Source: Zarea fungicola (lineage: Eukaryota; Ascomycota; Sordariomycetes; Hypocreales; Cordycipitaceae). Taken from it: a DNA stretch of 32,329 nt. Made by a program: the position numbers and the translations under genes. Of the stretch, positions 28,851 to 32,329 are shown one piece after another; within the stretch, counting starts at the first letter, position 1, and every line of letters starts with the position of its first letter. The notes below the pieces were generated by a model. It saw nothing but the letters and a program-made list of their open reading frames with translations. It was not told the DNA's origin and ran no database searches. Location of the stretch: positions 1-32,329 of the forward strand of contig FWCC01000293.1 of assembly GCA_900169235.1 (NCBI GenBank). The letters run 5' to 3'.

Positions 28851-31435
28851 GATAATTGATTAGCAACTAAGCAGCGTGCGTAAAGCGAGAGTAAATTGGT
28901 CAAGTTTCTGTAAAGTCGTGCAAGCAAGGCCAGGTTAAGTCTGTAAGAGTATGCTCGGGTCCTATTAAGTACAGGACACTATACTGAGCAATTTCCTGTT
29001 CCTATTAGCCGCAGTAAGATTTTTTTTTTCTCTTGTAATACATTTTGACGGATTTCAGTAATCAAGGCACAGCCTCGAACAGCGGGATTTCAGCTGTGGC
29101 AGCCACGCCCATTTCTACTCCAATCTGGGTGCTTTCGCATGCGGGTAGTTATCTACAGGACCCAGGTGTGCCTGCTGCGAATGAGTAGCTTGACGGATAA
29201 GTCGGAAGTTGACCGCAACACAGTATGGCTCACGCAGTACCGTATACATCATGGTGAAATTTTTGGGCGGTAAAACGGACTGGGGGGACTGTATTTGGAA
29301 ACAAGACGCATGGCCTGGCCTGTTTTGTGGGTGTAGACAAATCCCTACCACTACGAAATTGGAATGGGGATGATTTCCGTGGCGTTTGGAGGACCAGCCA
29401 TAGAAATAATTGCCTCACGTTAAAGGAGAAACTGTGGGCATGGCCGGCATGTGAACCCGCGCAGCCTACTGTGTCAGCGCTGCAGAAATGACTCGCCAGA
29501 AATCACTAAATGACACAAGAGTTGGCATTTCAAAGGCATCAAAGGCATCAAATACTCCCACAGCGAGCCGAGAACAAAATAACTAGTAGTTATACGGCTC
29601 AGGTATGGGAAGAAAAGGCGCATTTGAACGCAATGCAAAACATAGTATTCTTGGCCCCATCAGATCGACGCGCACATCCGAACTCTGGGCAACCAAGTGG
29701 GATGCTCCACTATCATCGGCCTATTACAGTATGTTGGCGTTATATTACAGTGGCTGCCAAGGAAAGGTGTAAACCGACAGGCGGTGTTGGCTGCCCCGTA
29801 TACTACAAAGACTGAGGGTCGAACAGAACTAAATGCAAATCAGAGCATAATCAACTTTAACTGTGGTCCTGGGAATTGGTAGGGCTTACATTTATTAATC
29901 TTAAAATGGTCGAGTAAGCCCGGGAGGCTGAGGCCTCAAAACTATCAAAATGCCGTATGTAAACTGTATTAAATGCGAAGGGCATGCCTAAGCTCTATCT
30001 TTAGCATCGATTTTTCTGAGACTTTAACTTTCGGTGGGTATTTCCACTCGTCGTCAGCAGAGGACGTGCGTCGCTTTGTCGTGTCTGGCGTGGCGATTTG
30101 AAGCTGGCTTGCCCTCAGCCTTGGGCCCTTGCACGCCAAAGAGCCGTCCCTAGTTGGCCACTTCACCGTAATGTCGGGACGAGTAACGCAGTTTTTCTGA
30201 TTAAAGAACCCTAAATTTTAACCAACAACAGAAAGTATAGGAAGATAATAACCGGTCAGGTATCTGTCAAAGGTGTGGTGTATTGGTCAAATCCAATTCA
30301 CCATTGGGATATAGTGTACCGGCTTCAGTTCATATGTAGATACGCGATTTTTCGGCCTACCTGACTTTGCTTGTGCAGTTGTAAAATAGTTCTCTCGACT
30401 CGTCACAGCCAGAAATCTTCGGAGAACCTCGGGATGGAAGATCGGTATGAGCGAGCATCATGGCACAGTACAAAGTTCGGGTTGTCGGTTGAGCCGCGCT
30501 CGAATTGCGTCTGTGCACTAGGAGCGATAGAATATGGATCAACTATTGGCGAGTGTAGACAGTGCCAACCCATTGTCTGTCTAAACCTAGTCTCTCCAAC
30601 TTTATATACCCAGTCAATTAGTACTATTTTATGAAATTCCCGGTTTTCGATATCGCATCATGTGCCTACTAGCTTTTATGTGTTGCAGACGGGCCAAATC
30701 TCTGCCGTATTCCGGTGCTGTGCTTGGTCCTCTCGCCCAGGGTGATTCTGAATCATATGTTGTTATAAAACCTTTATTCGTCACCGGATTTAACAGGGTG
30801 TGGGATTTGTACATGATTAAAATTCCATTTACGCCGCTGTACATGAGCCGAGGTTCCGAGCGAGAAGCGGCCGAACATTGAGCTTGACTGGTTATCCGTG
30901 CGCGGGTCGCAACCACGAGCGGGAACTTATCAGCGATGAGCCGCACGGGCGCCGCCACGCGATCTACCGGAGCTCGCAGTGGTTGAAATACTTGCACGAT
31001 GGGGGAAGGCGGAATTGTGGCTTGCGATTCACTGTTCATCGATCCTCTTTGGCATTTACCTGTGGGCCTGTCTTCGAGAGCCATCAAACTCATAATCAGG
31101 AATATTCAACGGAGTTCACAGTTGGAAATATATGGCCTACACACTCAGCATCGTGAGCACTGAAATCTCCAATTGCGGAGAGTAGCGGCATTCGAAGGTC
31201 CAAACAGGCTCATGACTAGGGATTACTTGTGACAATTACTGCATGGCATCTGGGCCGCTGATTAGTACGTAGAAAAGAATTTAAACCTTGAAATTGTACA
31301 TGGAGACTTTCTGAATCGCGTTCAATTGATCCGACCGCATCTCCCTTGTCAAAATGAAGGTCGGACTAATGACTGCCCTGGCGCGACAGCCGGTTGTATT
31401 CTAGATTTCTGTTGCTCACCCATAACATTTCTACA
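28851..31435. other. Long intergenic region without a recognisable gene
   Basis: About 2.6 kb. The largest frame is 154 codons on the minus strand (30629-31093); it and plus-strand frames at 29510-29815 and 30660-30881 match no family and have no signal peptide or membrane pattern. AAAGGCATC occurs twice in tandem at about 29530. The left end should hold the HAK gene promoter. Confidence 0.4.
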
Positions 31436-31443
31436 TATAAATA
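31436..31443 (+). promoter_or_regulatory. TATA box for the hydrophobin gene
   Basis: TATAAATA lies about 120 bp before the ATG at 31563 and is followed by a C/T-rich leader, as in highly expressed fungal genes. Confidence 0.55.
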
Positions 31444-31562
31444 TGAGAACTATTTCCGTACCGATGTGCATCTCCATCTTGGCAATTTCTTTTCGATACA
31501 CCAACAAGGCCCACACTTGAACAGCATTCTACCGTCTCCCATACTCTCGCAAATCTTTCACC

Positions 31563-31908
31563 ATGAAGCTCCTCGCCTTCAATATCCTCATCACTCTTGC
31601 CTCATCGGCAGCAATTGAGCCTCTCGTGTCCCGCGATTACCAGCCCTGCAGTGGCCTCACAGGCACTCCTCTTTGCTGTGGCACAAGCGTCGACGGCATC
31701 CTCGAACTGGACTGCGCTGCTCGTAAGCCACTTCTGCCAATGCATACTGGTTCATTCTTTCATCGCTAATATTTTTGAAGCTTCCGTCAGCCCTGAATCG
31801 GGAGCGGCGTTCCAGGCGAATTGTGCTTCCGTCGGCAAGTCACCAGGCTGCTGCCTTTTGGGACTTGCAGGCCTTGCGCTGGTCTGCAACGCCCCGACAG
31901 GCGCTTAG
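31563..31908 (+). CDS. Class II hydrophobin
   Basis: Two exons (31563-31722 and 31781-31908) flank a 58-nt intron (GTAAGC...GAAG, branch CTAAT) and encode 95 aa. A signal peptide covers about residues 1-17. The mature protein has the eight cysteines in the hydrophobin order C-CC-C-C-CC-C. Spacings after the first pair are 11, 16, 8 and 10 residues, exactly those of class II; the first gap is 8 rather than the more common 9. Class II hydrophobins assemble at air-water interfaces into films that coat spores and hyphae and help attachment. The intron falls just after the fourth cysteine (DCAA-PSVSPES). Unspliced, the frame would stop within the intron and lose four cysteines. Confidence 0.92.
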
Positions 31909-32329
31909 GATGGGTGTCTCTCGAGTTGTATCCCTAGATAGAGTCATGATGCAAATTTAAAGGGTTAGGCAGAATTTCGAGCAGCTTAACGATAATAGAG
32001 ATGACATACTTGAAAGTTTATATGCAGCAGATATTTGATGACGACCTGTCTATATCTTACTTGGTATATCAAGAAGATAGGATACCATCGATACTGGTGG
32101 TGACTGTCACAACGAATCTCCCACCCTTGCCATCTGCTCTGTCAGGAATAAGACATCTTCCGCTCCGTGACATTTAGGCAACCGCAATGCATGACTGGCG
32201 GCTTCTCATGCGCCTCAAGTACCTAGCACACTGGTCCTGACAAGCCGCTTCTAACTAGCCATCGCATACTTTGCCTCCTTATACATCACATTTGCTCGGA
32301 AACGAGCACATACGACCATAGGCAATAGA
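31909..32329. other. 3' flank of hydrophobin gene
   Basis: Nothing further is recognised up to the window end. Confidence 0.45.

Noticed and set aside
30629..31093. 154-codon minus-strand frame
   Set aside because: No family, signal peptide or membrane segment, and no splice context extending it; length is possible by chance in this composition. Kept only as a remark in the intergenic entry.

Overview
The window looks like nuclear DNA of a filamentous ascomycete, probably Sordariomycetes and possibly Hypocreales (the order is inference). Protein-coding genes are split by short introns of about 55-92 nt with GTRNGT-like donors, CTRAC-like branch sites and YAG acceptors. The families present are typically fungal: Zn2Cys6 and fungal-specific regulators, a class II hydrophobin, a copper-oxygenase-like (LPMO-like) secreted protein, an S10 serine carboxypeptidase, a HAK potassium transporter, a WD-like secreted protein and a UstYa-like membrane protein. 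Long gene-poor, AT-rich stretches carry decayed sequence with C-to-T/G-to-A type changes, as expected from repeat-induced point mutation (RIP).

Layout. 0.3-2.1 kb (+): four-exon fungal transcription-factor-domain protein with no zinc cluster. 2.7-4.4 kb (+): intronless M61-type aminopeptidase with a C-terminal PDZ domain. 5.1-6.1 kb (+): two-exon REI1/ZNF622-like zinc-finger protein. 7.1-8.0 kb (-): short AflR-like Zn2Cys6 regulator. 8.0-10.6 kb: gene-poor DNA with a weak ORF and a decayed coding frame whose internal stops are all TAG. 10.7-11.4 kb (-): UstYa-like membrane protein with two HXXHC motifs. 12.4-12.8 kb (+): small cysteine-containing secreted protein behind an unusually palindrome-rich promoter. 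13.3-14.4 kb: a possible secreted-protein fragment and a frameshifted MFS transporter relic. 14.5-16.1 kb (+): two-exon serine carboxypeptidase.

17.3-18.0 kb (+): secreted LPMO-like protein. 18.5-19.1 kb (-): GNAT acetyltransferase. 19.9-20.6 kb (-): two-exon secreted WD-like protein. 22.3-23.6 kb (-): DUF4097-like protein with SGS repeats, followed by a diverged tandem copy of its 3' end. 24.5-24.7 kb (+): proline-rich secreted peptide. 25.1-26.0 kb: diverged direct repeats around a 9-bp microsatellite. 26.4-28.9 kb (-): four-exon HAK-type potassium transporter. 28.9-31.5 kb: no recognisable gene. 31.6-31.9 kb (+): two-exon class II hydrophobin.

The genes do not form one obvious pathway. 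Most of the recognisable proteins on the right half are secreted or face the cell surface (LPMO-like, WD-like, proline-rich peptide, hydrophobin). The 7-16 kb block (AflR-like regulator, UstYa-like protein, MFS relic, S10 peptidase) resembles parts of a RiPP or secondary-metabolite locus, but no precursor peptide with repeated cores or core synthase is visible, so that reading is speculative. Gene structures were worked out by hand from splice signals, frame continuity and remembered family patterns; no database search was run.
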